54,145 nt of DNA from CAYRSA01 sp964494845 (lineage in GTDB: Bacteria; Patescibacteriota; Saccharimonadia; Saccharimonadales; JAGQNJ01), in NCBI GenBank assembly GCA_964494845.1, contig CAZBSC010000002.1, positions 1-54,145 on the forward strand, written 5' to 3'. Shown here one piece after another: positions 1 through 8,802 of the stretch (position 1 is the stretch's first letter; each line of letters begins with the position of its first letter). The translations under genes were made by a program, and so were the position numbers. The notes beneath the pieces are model-generated. The model ran no database searches. It was not told the origin of the DNA and worked only from the letters and a program-made list of their open reading frames with translations.

Positions 1-178
1 ACAATAATCCTTAAACTCTAGTTTAACACCGCTATAGCTTTTGCGGTAGGCTATCCGCTAGCCACAATAAATTCTGTCAATAAAAACCTTTCAGAACGAA
101 GCAAAATGCTAGTGCTTGCAAGCATGCCAAAATCTTATACACTAAGAACAATAATTTGAACAGAGGTGTTTATATATC

Positions 179-1642
179 ATGGCGGTTGATTCAGCAGAAA
201 TAATGAACCCAGACGAAGTCGCAGCAGTAGACTTTGCCCGCCAAATGTACGGTGGTCTAGCAAAAGAAGTAGCCGCAGATATATCCGGACAACTCCCTGA
301 CGAACTAGGCAGACAAATGCTAGAAGGTTTTGGGCATCTTATAGACGCAGTGCAGGACCCAGTTGGTAAACACCAACTTTACGAAGTGCTAGGGGAAATG
401 AGAAAATTAGTCTCATCAGCTTCAGGCATAGAAGTAATTGAAGCCACTGCTGTTTCTCAACCGACAACAAGCTCTCGCGACCATCAAGTTGGTGGCGGAG
501 AAGATGCGGGAGTAGATGACTCAACTTGGCTTGCTGATGTTCTGGTTCGCGACGCAATCGACGCCACATCTAGTAATGGGGCAGATACAAAAGATAGCCA
601 AGGAGCTTTAGTGGAATTTGGGCCTCCGGCGCCAGACCCAACCGATCTTGATAGTGGTACAACCCCGGAGCGTCCTCTAGAAGAACTAACACTAGATGAA
701 CTTTACGAGCTTTTACCAGAGAGTGACCCTGGCTTGGCCTCGCTATCTCATATGGTTCGGGGGACCCAGAAAAGATTACTAGAAAAGATTTTTGGAAAAG
801 ATAAAGAAGGTTTAATAAAAAGGCTGCCACTCGCCAGCAGGCAGTGGCTAATGGGCGAATTGATGAGTAGGTATGAAAAGATGCCTGTTGCACGGGCTAC
901 AGCCGAAGGCAAAAAGACACGAGTTAGGCACATGAAGTTGCTATTCGAAGGGCTCAACGCAGAGGAAATCGCAGCATTGCCAGGCGAAGAGGAAAGGGCA
1001 TTTAACATCACCGGCACACTAAATACAGTCACCAAAAGCTTCCATTATTCTAATAGGCTTGAGGCGGTGGAACTTGATTTAGAACATGAGCTAAGAGCTG
1101 CGGTGATAATGGCCATACGCTCAGAAACACAAAACGATGATGCCGGCTCCGTGAAACCAGCCGACGATGTTGGTGACTTGCCCGGCAAAGATGCTGGTGG
1201 TGAGCTTGGTGGAGAAAAGTTACCCAAGACACCGTTTGAACAGGCTAAGGAAAGAGTGCTGGTTGCCTTGGGCATAACTTCACGGCAGGAAGCTGAGGCC
1301 TTTGCTCAAATCTTTAAACTCGATGCTCTACAAGCGTCTGTAGGCGAAACACAAGACAGAATTAGGTCTACTCTTCAGAAAGTAATTCCTCTAGTTAATG
1401 CAAATGCAAAAGATCAAACGCAAAGTTTTTCTGAGCTAGAGCAGGCTGTAATTTGGGGCATTGTTGGCCGACCTGGATTTGCTCATCAAAAAACCCCCCC
1501 AAGAGGCGTTGAAAGTCTTAGAAAACAAAAAGAAATCACGCAGGGATTATCCAGGAATAGGGTTAAAATTGAGGAAGTATTAACTTCGGCATTGAACAAA
1601 GTTGCACATATTAGCGAACAATTAGCGTCTCAATCAATGTAA
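179..1642 (+). CDS. Unrecognised 487-aa protein upstream of a sigma factor
   Basis: I do not recognise a family. The protein has no signal peptide or membrane segment, so it is probably cytosolic. Three mainly helical blocks (about residues 10-90, 165-315 and 350-487) are separated by acidic, Gly/Ser/Asp-rich linkers (about 90-165 and 316-350). Residues about 245-305 (starting VRHMKLLFEGLNAEEIAAL) have the feel of a sigma region-4 or LuxR-type helix-turn-helix, but this is weak. The start is supported by AGAGGTG at 162-168, ten bases before ATG. The sigma-factor gene follows after only 9 bases, so the two are almost certainly co-transcribed. A role as sigma partner, anti-sigma factor or DNA-binding cofactor is inference from position only. 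Confidence is high that it is a gene and low for any function. Confidence 0.8.
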   Translation: MAVDSAEIMNPDEVAAVDFARQMYGGLAKEVAADISGQLPDELGRQMLEGFGHLIDAVQDPVGKHQLYEVLGEMRKLVSSASGIEVIEATAVSQPTTSSRDHQVGGGEDAGVDDSTWLADVLVRDAIDATSSNGADTKDSQGALVEFGPPAPDPTDLDSGTTPERPLEELTLDELYELLPESDPGLASLSHMVRGTQKRLLEKIFGKDKEGLIKRLPLASRQWLMGELMSRYEKMPVARATAEGKKTRVRHMKLLFEGLNAEEIAALPGEEERAFNITGTLNTVTKSFHYSNRLEAVELDLEHELRAAVIMAIRSETQNDDAGSVKPADDVGDLPGKDAGGELGGEKLPKTPFEQAKERVLVALGITSRQEAEAFAQIFKLDALQASVGETQDRIRSTLQKVIPLVNANAKDQTQSFSELEQAVIWGIVGRPGFAHQKTPPRGVESLRKQKEITQGLSRNRVKIEEVLTSALNKVAHISEQLASQSM

Positions 1643-1651
1643 ACTTATTTC

Positions 1652-3286
1652 ATGGCACTTTCAGCTGAACCTCAAGAAATTCCTCAAGATTTCTTGGAGG
1701 TTGCCGAGCGAGCCAGCACAAGATTGCGATTGGCTGGGGAAGCAGAAGTCCTATTGGCATTTGCCGCTAGAAATACTATAGAAGTTATTGACCCGCAAGA
1801 ATCCGTGGCTGAAAACCATCCACCTAGTGTAGATGAGACAACCTCCCAGTTTGGCCAACGTGCCGCGGAGTTAGTTTTACGACCTTCAGGCGAACCCGAC
1901 GACACTACAGAAGTAGAGGGTATAATTCTGGAGGATCCGGTCCCGCCAAAGGATTTAATAGAAGAAATATCGAGGGATCCAATCGAGTTACTAGAAACAC
2001 ATACATTGTCAGATGTTTTAGATCTGAGCATTGGTCGCGCGCGATTTACCGAAAAACAGCGAAAAATTTTGGCTAGCTGGGCTGCTGGAGATAAGACTCA
2101 AGCTGAGATAGGTGCTGAAGTCGGTGCTCATGGGAGCTATATAACTAAAACAATTAATGCAGCCTCGGTGAAGCTCAAAAGTGCGTTCAGAGAGGAAGAT
2201 GGGCCGTCGATCGAAGCACTTTTTGAAGCTAAAAAAGCAGCAAAGCGACCAATAGCCAGACCACGGAATAAACCATCTATTGGCAACACGCAGCCCATGG
2301 AAGACATCCCTCAAGAAGACATGAGGAGCCTAAAAAAATATCTGGCAAGAAAAGGATATAGTGGCGATGATGACGTGAGCCAATATCTCGCCGAAATAGG
2401 ACGATACCCATTATTGAATGGGCGAGATGAAGAAGTTGAACTCGCCAAAATTATCGAAGCAGGGGTGGCCGCCCGTGAACGTCTCGATTCGCCACCTGAT
2501 AAATATACTCAAGAACAGCAAATCGCCGATCGTCGTTTGGTACGAAAAGGTGATGATGCAAAGAGAAGATTCATAGAGTCGAATCTGAAGCTTGTAGTAT
2601 CTATAGCAAAACGCTACCCAACATCAACATCATTAGATCTTTTAGATTTTATCCAAGAAGGAAATATTGGTATGGAACACGCAGTTGATAAGTTTGATTG
2701 GCGACAGGGATTCAAATTTTCTACTTATGCTACCTATTGGATTCGCCAAGCTATTGGTCGAGCTCTCGATCAACAGGGCAATACAATACGTGTGCGTGGG
2801 GATAACGCAGGAATAGTACGCAGGCTAAGAAGGTTAAGTGCTGAAGGTTCCTCAGACGAGGAAATTCTTGAAGAAATGAATATTTCAGAAGAAGAACTTG
2901 CCGAAATGCGTGGCTGGGCTAGCGTTTCAACTTCATTGGATAGAAAAATAAGTGATGATGCCGACTCTATTGAAATTGGTGATTTGATTGGTGACAGCAA
3001 TTCCGGTTCAGGTTTTGCAGAATTTGAAGAAGTAATGATACTCGATGAGCTCTTTGATGCTCTAGAAAGTTTATTGGACTCTCGGGGCCTATATACGGTT
3101 AAGGCATATGCAGGGTTAATAACAGGTAGAAAAATGTCATTTCGAGAGATTGGAGAACACGATGGTGTAACCCCAGAGGCGGCAAGGAGATTCCATAAAA
3201 AGACTATTGAAGCTTTAAAAAGGGATGCTAAATACGGAGGCAAAATGGCTAAATTTGTCGGTTTACTTAGTGGAAGCGGAGATTAG
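1652..3286 (+). CDS. Divergent sigma-70 family sigma factor with an extra N-terminal helix-turn-helix
   Basis: This RNA polymerase sigma subunit directs promoter recognition. Region 1.2 lies at about residues 241-271 (DDVSQYLAEIGRYPLL), region 2 at about 303-380 (NLKLVVSIAKRY, DFIQEGNIGM, FKFSTYATYWIRQAIGRAL), region 3 at about 385-440 and region 4 at about 465-525. At 544 residues it has the size of a primary sigma, but it departs from the RpoD consensus. The usual IPVH after TIR in region 3.0 reads VRGDN. The RpoD residue equivalent to T440 is Gly. The region 4.2 recognition helix reads VTPEAARRFHKK instead of VTRERIRQIEAK. An additional HTH-like segment lies at residues about 130-178 (FTEKQRKILASWAAGDKTQAE), ahead of region 1.2. 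It is encoded 9 bases after the 487-aa gene, with no clear SD. It is probably an alternative sigma, but whether the genome has a second, canonical RpoD cannot be seen here. Confidence 0.9.
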   Translation: MALSAEPQEIPQDFLEVAERASTRLRLAGEAEVLLAFAARNTIEVIDPQESVAENHPPSVDETTSQFGQRAAELVLRPSGEPDDTTEVEGIILEDPVPPKDLIEEISRDPIELLETHTLSDVLDLSIGRARFTEKQRKILASWAAGDKTQAEIGAEVGAHGSYITKTINAASVKLKSAFREEDGPSIEALFEAKKAAKRPIARPRNKPSIGNTQPMEDIPQEDMRSLKKYLARKGYSGDDDVSQYLAEIGRYPLLNGRDEEVELAKIIEAGVAARERLDSPPDKYTQEQQIADRRLVRKGDDAKRRFIESNLKLVVSIAKRYPTSTSLDLLDFIQEGNIGMEHAVDKFDWRQGFKFSTYATYWIRQAIGRALDQQGNTIRVRGDNAGIVRRLRRLSAEGSSDEEILEEMNISEEELAEMRGWASVSTSLDRKISDDADSIEIGDLIGDSNSGSGFAEFEEVMILDELFDALESLLDSRGLYTVKAYAGLITGRKMSFREIGEHDGVTPEAARRFHKKTIEALKRDAKYGGKMAKFVGLLSGSGD

Positions 3287-3329
3287 TCATAACTCCGGAG
3301 TCTACTGACGTGTAGTTAAAGATTTAGCG

Positions 3330-3335
3330 TATACT
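3330..3335 (+). promoter_or_regulatory. -10 box of polA, leaderless-type
   Basis: TATACT ends seven bases before the polA ATG at 3343, so transcription would start at or next to the start codon. The best -35 match is CTGACG at 3305-3310 with a long 19-base spacer. No SD is present. Confidence 0.45.
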
Positions 3336-3342
3336 GTTAGGG

Positions 3343-5988
3343 ATGGTTGAGGAGTCAAAGACTGACCGAAAACGGCTGGTGGTGATAGACGGTAAGAGTG
3401 TTTTTTATCGCGGTTATTACGCCATGCCAAATCTGAGTACAAAAGATGGTACGCCCACTGGTGGTGTTCTAGGCTTTGCAACAATGGCCCTAGAGGTAAT
3501 TCGAAAATTAAAGCCCGATTATGTATGTGTCGCTTGGGACAAATCCGGTACAAATATCCGAAAACGTTTAGAGCTATACCCTGCCTACAAAGCTGGGCGA
3601 AAACCTGCACCGCCAGATTTCAAACAACAGATTCCAGTTTTGCACGATTTGCTCGAGGCGTTCGGTTGGCCATTATACGAACTGGACGATTATGAAGCTG
3701 ACGACATTATGGGCACACTCGCTGTCCAAGCCAGAGAAAAGGGAATTGATACGGCATTAGTAACAAGTGACCTGGATTTGTTGCAGGTGATAAATGGGAA
3801 TGTTCACGTGTACGCACTGAAAAAAGGGCTTTCAAATATCGAGCTATTTCATCCAGAAAGTTTCAAAGAAAAATATGGTATTGATGTTCATCAATTTTTG
3901 GACCTAAAGAGCATTAAGGGCGACAGCTCTGACAACATTCCTGGGGTGCCGGGAATCGGCGAAAAAGGCGCCGTTACTTTGCTACAAGAATACAAAACTC
4001 TCGATGGAGTTTACGAGAACCTATGGAAAATCAAAGATAGCCTGCGGAACAAATTAGAGGCTGGGAAACAATCCGCATATCTCAGTAAAAAACTAGCTGC
4101 GATTTGGACTGATGCACCGATTAAATTGAATCTAAAAGAAGTTGATGGCAGCAAGTGTGATCCAGTTGCGCTGAGGGCGAAGCTAGAAGAGTTAGAGTTT
4201 CGTAACCTAGCCAGACAATTGCCAGAAATAATGCAAGTGCCAGGGGAAGTTGAAAAAAGAGAGTCTGAAAAATTGACTGTTGGCACCAACCTGCACATTG
4301 CAGATTTAAAGGATTTGGACAAATTAACTTTGTCAAAAACTAAGACTTTAGTTATTCATAGTATCAGTGAGAAGCCACATGGCCAGGACCCTCTAACATT
4401 GGCAATCTCGCCAGATCCAAAAAATACAATTACCTTTGATTTGGTGTCACTTGAGCATCCGCAAATAACTGAAAAACTAAAAAGTTATATCGAAAATGCG
4501 AGTCTTGTCGGCTACGATCTCAAATCAACCTTGCAAGTACTTTACGGTTTGGATATTCACGCTGAAATTATCGAGCACGACGTTCTGATCGGCAGTTTTC
4601 TAGTAAACAGTCTACGACGGGACAATGCACTCAGCGAGCTAGCAGCCAACGATTTGAACGTACATGTCGAGGAGACTATTAATGGAAAAGATGGGGTTGG
4701 TAGTGAGGCAGAAATAACTGCAATTATACGTGGACTCCATACACAGCAAACAAAACAGTTAGCAGAACTACCAAAGGTTGAGAAAATTGCCAAGACTATT
4801 GAGTGGCCACTAACGCCAGTTTTGGCCCGGATGGAATACGCCGGAATAAAGCTGGATATCAGCCAGCTGAAAACCATGGCCGGCGAGATTGAGGACACAA
4901 TTTCTGACCTTGAGCAAAAAATATATGGATTTGCCGACCAAGAGTTTAACATCGCTAGCCCTAGCCAATTAGCAGAAATTTTGTTCAATAAAATGCAGTT
5001 GCCAACCGCGGGGGTGAAAAAAGGTAAGACCGGTTATTCAACTGCAGCGGCAGAACTGGAAAAACTCAAAGGCCAGCACCCGATAATAGATTTGATCAGT
5101 CAGTACCGCGAAGTCACTAAGCTAAAAAATACTTATGTGGACACGTTGCCAATCCAAGTCGATGCCAAATCTCGTGTGCACACAACATTTGCATTAACAG
5201 TGGCGCAAACTGGACGCTTAAGCTCTAATGACCCGAACTTGCAGAACATTCCCGTCCGAACAGAACTAGGAAAACGCATCCGAAAAGCCTTTGTACCAGA
5301 AAAAGGCAATCTGTTTGTTAGCGCCGATTATTCACAGTTCGAACTACGCCTAGCCGCACATCTATCTGGTGACAAAGATATGATAGACGCGTTTAACAAG
5401 GACATCGATATCCATGTCGCTACCGCTGCGCAGATTTATGATTGTAAACCTCAGGACGTAACAAAAAACATGCGCCGTGATGCAAAAGTAGTCAACTTTG
5501 GTGTTATGTACGGCCTCAGCACGCACGGTTTAGTCGCGGCAACGGGAATGTCATATGAAAAAGCCAAAGAGTTTATTGATAAATATTTCGGCGTTCGGCC
5601 GAAGTTATTAGCCTACATAGAATCAGTAAAAGAACAGGCCAAAAAAGACGGCTATGTCGAGAATTTGTTAGGTAGACGTCGCCCATCACCGGATGTACAC
5701 TCGTCTAACTTTATGGTTAGGGAAGGCGCATACCGCGCAGCTGTAAACATGCCATTTCAAGGCACGGCAGCCGACATCATAAAGCTAGCAATGGTAGAGG
5801 TAGACAAAAAACTAGATGATGACTGTTTGCAGCTGCTTCAAATTCACGACTCCATCTTGGTAGAATGCCCCAAGGCCAAAGCCGATAAAGTCGCAAAAAT
5901 CCTAAAAGAAACCATGGAAAACGTCTACAAATTATCAGTAAATCTAACTGTAGACACTAGCATAGGAAAAAACTGGGGCGAATTATGA
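3343..5988 (+). CDS. polA: DNA polymerase I
   Basis: Family A DNA polymerase for gap filling and repair. The N-terminal 5'-3' exonuclease/flap domain (about 1-300) keeps its metal-site signatures (DDYEADDIMGTLA, TSDLDLLQVI, GDSSDNIPGVPGIGEKG). The middle domain (about 310-490) corresponds to the proofreading exonuclease but lacks the DxE motif (the strand reads LVIHSISEKP), so proofreading is very probably absent. In the polymerase domain, motif A is SADYSQFELRLAAH (about 658-671), motif B is RRDAKVVNFGVMYG with the Phe that selects against dideoxynucleotides, and motif C is QIHDSILVE. Motif C keeps the catalytic Asp, but the usual HDE is HDS. At 881 residues it is of normal length. The stop overlaps the next ATG (ATGA), so polA and the Nudix gene are translationally coupled. 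Confidence 0.97.
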   Translation: MVEESKTDRKRLVVIDGKSVFYRGYYAMPNLSTKDGTPTGGVLGFATMALEVIRKLKPDYVCVAWDKSGTNIRKRLELYPAYKAGRKPAPPDFKQQIPVLHDLLEAFGWPLYELDDYEADDIMGTLAVQAREKGIDTALVTSDLDLLQVINGNVHVYALKKGLSNIELFHPESFKEKYGIDVHQFLDLKSIKGDSSDNIPGVPGIGEKGAVTLLQEYKTLDGVYENLWKIKDSLRNKLEAGKQSAYLSKKLAAIWTDAPIKLNLKEVDGSKCDPVALRAKLEELEFRNLARQLPEIMQVPGEVEKRESEKLTVGTNLHIADLKDLDKLTLSKTKTLVIHSISEKPHGQDPLTLAISPDPKNTITFDLVSLEHPQITEKLKSYIENASLVGYDLKSTLQVLYGLDIHAEIIEHDVLIGSFLVNSLRRDNALSELAANDLNVHVEETINGKDGVGSEAEITAIIRGLHTQQTKQLAELPKVEKIAKTIEWPLTPVLARMEYAGIKLDISQLKTMAGEIEDTISDLEQKIYGFADQEFNIASPSQLAEILFNKMQLPTAGVKKGKTGYSTAAAELEKLKGQHPIIDLISQYREVTKLKNTYVDTLPIQVDAKSRVHTTFALTVAQTGRLSSNDPNLQNIPVRTELGKRIRKAFVPEKGNLFVSADYSQFELRLAAHLSGDKDMIDAFNKDIDIHVATAAQIYDCKPQDVTKNMRRDAKVVNFGVMYGLSTHGLVAATGMSYEKAKEFIDKYFGVRPKLLAYIESVKEQAKKDGYVENLLGRRRPSPDVHSSNFMVREGAYRAAVNMPFQGTAADIIKLAMVEVDKKLDDDCLQLLQIHDSILVECPKAKADKVAKILKETMENVYKLSVNLTVDTSIGKNWGEL

Positions 5989-6440
5989 AAAATACGGACA
6001 AAGACCTATACTTTGTGGCTGTAAAGTTACTTCTACGTGATAAAAACAAACTACTTATTACGCACGATATTTTTGGCGCATGGGATGTACCGGGTGGTAG
6101 GTTAAAGCCTGATGAATTTAGCAAACCCCTAGAGTCGGTCATTGAACGTAAAATCAACGAAGAATTAGGCGTCAATATAAAGTATTCAATAGGCAAGCCG
6201 GTGGTGTTTTTCAGAGTTGAAAGAGAAGAGGCGGGACTAGACGGCAAACTCGTTCGTATCTTCGCCATAGGGTACGAAGGTGATTATCTTGGCGGTGAAA
6301 TAAAGCTAGGCGATCATCATGACCGTGCTGAGTGGGTCGACCTAAATTCACTCGATCCGAAAGAATATTTCAAGGATGGTTGGGAAAATGGCATCCAAGA
6401 TTATATAAATAAAACCGTTCTCTCTCAGAAGCAGACATAA
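5985..6440 (+). CDS. Nudix hydrolase
   Basis: This 151-aa Nudix-fold protein hydrolyses a nucleoside diphosphate linked to another group; the substrate cannot be told. The Nudix box begins at GGRLKPDE and ends at ERKINEELGV (about residues 37-63). It is unusual in having about three extra residues between the first Glu and the REUxEE helix, and Lys where the first Glu of REUxEE normally sits. The two helix Glu residues that bind metal are present. The ATG overlaps the polA stop by four bases, so the two are expressed together. This suggests, but does not prove, a nucleotide-pool cleansing role. Confidence 0.85.
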   Translation: MKNTDKDLYFVAVKLLLRDKNKLLITHDIFGAWDVPGGRLKPDEFSKPLESVIERKINEELGVNIKYSIGKPVVFFRVEREEAGLDGKLVRIFAIGYEGDYLGGEIKLGDHHDRAEWVDLNSLDPKEYFKDGWENGIQDYINKTVLSQKQT

Positions 6441-6450
6441 GAGCAGTAAT

Positions 6451-7563
6451 ATGGCTGATCATAAACTATCAAAATTACTAGAAACGCAGATAAGCCTTAC
6501 AGAATGGTTGGCGAAAATTAATCATGCTGACGCCAAACCTCTACGCGAAGAGGACAATATCAAACGGCAGCGTCTGGGCCAAATAAACGAGATTATCGGG
6601 TTGCCTTACGATAAGCCAACTTCATTCGCTGCCGAAGATATAAAAAAACGCACGCCAGCGTTCAAGAATTTCTTGAAAGAGCACGGTGATGAGCTCTGCG
6701 CCTTGCGCTTGATGCCAAAAAAGGGTGTTCACGCCGAGAAGCTCCGAAACAGAGGTAAATCAATCAGGGACGTACTGACCTGGTTCGATGATCTGAGTAT
6801 AAATGCCTCAGATTACATGGCTGATTTTGTGCCACACATTAACGATTACTCCTGGGCAACGATATTCGTAGTAAATGATAAAGGGATCTTTGGGGAAGTC
6901 TATAAAGGTGGTCATCACGTTTTGACCCAGGGTCTGTATGAGGGCAAGGCACCAATAGTCTTCCGCTATGACTTCGCCTCTAAACAATGGGATTCTACCC
7001 CTCGAGACGAAGAAGCTTTAGTGTACTTGAAGGAAATGACCAAGCTTTTAAAAGTAGACGACAAACCCACCCAGAGAAAACTTAATAAAACCGTCGGCGC
7101 AGAATTTTCCCACGATTATATTAAAGGCTACTTTGAGACGACACACTCAAACGCACAGGGCACATGGTTTATAGACTACAATCGACTATTGGGCGATCGT
7201 TACGAAAACTATACGCTCCAACAACCAAGCAAAACAAACGAGGGAGAAATAAAGGGCAGGACAGCTTGTGAGGGCAAAGTATCGGGGCGTGTCACAATAG
7301 TCAGAGACCCACTGAATGGAGAAATTGAAGAGGGCGATATTTTGGTCTGCGAAATGACGACGCCGGATTATATCCCACTAATGATTAGGGCAGGCGGTAT
7401 TGTTACGGATAAAGGTGGAATTTTGTGCCATGCTGCGATTGTGGCACGAGAACTAAACAAACCCTGCATTGTAGGTACCGAAAACGCTACCGCAGTTCTT
7501 GAAACGGGCGATGAAGTAGTGATGAATGCGACAGAAGGATGGGTCCGTTTGTCTAAAAAATGA
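6451..7563 (+). CDS. PEP-utilising enzyme mobile-domain protein
   Basis: The C-terminal ~100 residues are the swivelling phosphohistidine domain shared by PEP synthase, pyruvate phosphate dikinase and PTS enzyme I. The segment around GGILCHAAIVARELNKPCIV carries the phosphorylatable His, and the domain opens with a GKVSGRVTIVRDP strand. The first ~265 residues match neither the ATP-grasp nor the PEP/pyruvate TIM-barrel domain, so this is a short stand-alone form (370 aa). It may relay a phosphoryl group with a separately encoded partner; the substrate is unknown. The start lies 10 bases after the Nudix gene, with only a weak GAGCAG ahead of it. Its 3' end overlaps the convergent mgtE-like gene by 11 bases. 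Confidence 0.8.
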   Translation: MADHKLSKLLETQISLTEWLAKINHADAKPLREEDNIKRQRLGQINEIIGLPYDKPTSFAAEDIKKRTPAFKNFLKEHGDELCALRLMPKKGVHAEKLRNRGKSIRDVLTWFDDLSINASDYMADFVPHINDYSWATIFVVNDKGIFGEVYKGGHHVLTQGLYEGKAPIVFRYDFASKQWDSTPRDEEALVYLKEMTKLLKVDDKPTQRKLNKTVGAEFSHDYIKGYFETTHSNAQGTWFIDYNRLLGDRYENYTLQQPSKTNEGEIKGRTACEGKVSGRVTIVRDPLNGEIEEGDILVCEMTTPDYIPLMIRAGGIVTDKGGILCHAAIVARELNKPCIVGTENATAVLETGDEVVMNATEGWVRLSKK

Positions 7564-8107
7564 TTAGGGTGGCTATTGTGAAATAGATAGTCAGGCTAAT
7601 TACGTCCTGGAAGACGGAAACGATAGGGTCAACGCCGCTGGCAGGGTCTATGTTTGCCTTGTTCATTAGCGAGGTTGTAAGTAGCGAGAAAACAGTCGCT
7701 GTCGCTATGCTGGCCCACATAGCTAGGCCAATTGTTAGGGCTACGGCACTAGAATGAAGCCAAAAATTGGTTACTATTGCTGTAAAACCACCAAATACAA
7801 TTCCGAGACCCAGGCCAACCATCAATTCTTTGAAAAGATATACCTTAAACCTAGCCTGATGTAGCGTTAAATTACGAATATAAATAGTAGCCGTCTGTGT
7901 TCCGACAGAGTCACTCATATAAATAATAAGCGGTATAAAGAAAACCAAACGAGGGTCAGAAGACAAAATTGTCTCGAACTTTGATACCAAAACAGCGGTA
8001 CAAAGGCTAAGAACCACACCGATAAACAGCCAAGGTAGACGGAGTTTTATTAGTTCCCATACGCTCTCGGTGGCATCGTTGGCGTAAACACGTTTATTTT
8101 TAGCCAT
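7553..8107 (-). CDS. Minimal MgtE-type magnesium transporter, membrane domain only
   Basis: This 184-aa protein has five predicted membrane helices and matches the C-terminal transmembrane domain of MgtE (SLC41-like) Mg2+ channels. It has an amphipathic WELIKLRLPWL entry, the FFIPLIIYMSDSVGTQ helix and the final PIVSVFQDVISLTIYF helix, which contains the pore-region Asp. Full-length MgtE (about 450 aa) has a cytosolic N domain and two CBS domains that sense Mg2+ and gate the pore. Both are absent, and the upstream DNA offers no room for them in this frame. It probably forms an ungated or differently gated divalent-cation channel. AGAGG lies directly before the ATG on the minus strand. Confidence 0.75.
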   Translation of the reverse strand: MAKNKRVYANDATESVWELIKLRLPWLFIGVVLSLCTAVLVSKFETILSSDPRLVFFIPLIIYMSDSVGTQTATIYIRNLTLHQARFKVYLFKELMVGLGLGIVFGGFTAIVTNFWLHSSAVALTIGLAMWASIATATVFSLLTTSLMNKANIDPASGVDPIVSVFQDVISLTIYFTIATLIIF

Positions 8108-8146
8108 AACCTCTATATTTTACTCTATAAATTCAGAGCGGTAAGC

Positions 8147-8175
8147 TTGATATATTTGCACAAGCGTGTTATTAT
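8147..8175 (+). promoter_or_regulatory. Promoter of the 8185 gene (TTGATA-N17-TATTAT)
   Basis: TTGATA (8147-8152) and TATTAT (8170-8175) are 17 bases apart, with an extended TGT before the -10. The predicted start point is near 8182. The ATG at 8176 therefore lies upstream of the transcript, and the ATG at 8185 is the likely start, nearly leaderless. Confidence 0.55.
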
Positions 8176-8184
8176 ATGGTTGTT

Positions 8185-8772
8185 ATGGATGTACGGAGAC
8201 TAATTGCGATTTTTGTGACCATTATTGTGGTTATTTTCGGCACTATCATGATTTTCTCCATTGATTGGGGTGGTTCAAAAAAGGAAAAAGAACAAGAAAA
8301 AACAGCGATTGTCTTAACTGATTATGCCCAGTCTGATGCAACAGTCAGCTTGTATATGCGGGGTAATGTTAACAGTGACAAAGAGCACCAAGATTTACAC
8401 ATTACAGTGGGTAGGGATGAAGCAAAAGCCGAACTAATCAACGGTTATCAGAACAACGTCATTAAAACAGAATCAACGGCCAATAACCCAAATTCCTATC
8501 GCACTTTTCTTTCTGCACTACTGAACTCTGGAATTACGAAGACTCAGCAGGCGCCAAAAGGTGTCGACGTCGAAGGTGCATGTCCAACGGGCGATCTTTA
8601 TCGATTCAGCTTTGCTAACTTTCCTGACCCTAGCCCTAGTGATACGTGGGCGACATCTTGCGGTAAAAAAGTGGGTACATTCGCGGGCAACCTCGCATCA
8701 GTAAAGTCCTTATTTATTGATCAAATACCAGAAGACCAGTACGACAGTTTGACGGACAACACTGATTTTTAA
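8185..8772 (+). CDS. Membrane-anchored hypothetical protein
   Basis: No family recognised. A single N-terminal helix (about residues 4-25, LIAIFVTIIVVIFGTIMIF) is followed by a Lys/Glu-rich stretch and then a ~160-residue soluble domain, so the protein is probably anchored with the domain outside. The domain contains two Cys (in EGACPTGD and ATSCGKK) that could form a disulfide. The start at 8185 is chosen over the in-frame ATG at 8176 because the -10 hexamer ends at 8175. It stands between the divergent mgtE-like gene and the HAD hydrolase, and appears to be transcribed alone. Confidence 0.7.
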   Translation: MDVRRLIAIFVTIIVVIFGTIMIFSIDWGGSKKEKEQEKTAIVLTDYAQSDATVSLYMRGNVNSDKEHQDLHITVGRDEAKAELINGYQNNVIKTESTANNPNSYRTFLSALLNSGITKTQQAPKGVDVEGACPTGDLYRFSFANFPDPSPSDTWATSCGKKVGTFAGNLASVKSLFIDQIPEDQYDSLTDNTDF

Positions 8773-8802
8773 TAGATAGACACATACGTTACAGTACCAG
8801 GT

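Noticed and set aside
1..178. Promoter and palindrome (TGCTTGCAAGCA, 113-124) ahead of the first gene
   Set aside because: TTGCAA (116-121) and TATACA (136-141) are 14 bases apart, too close for a standard promoter, and the 12-base palindrome is short enough to occur by chance. I see no other feature in these 178 bases.
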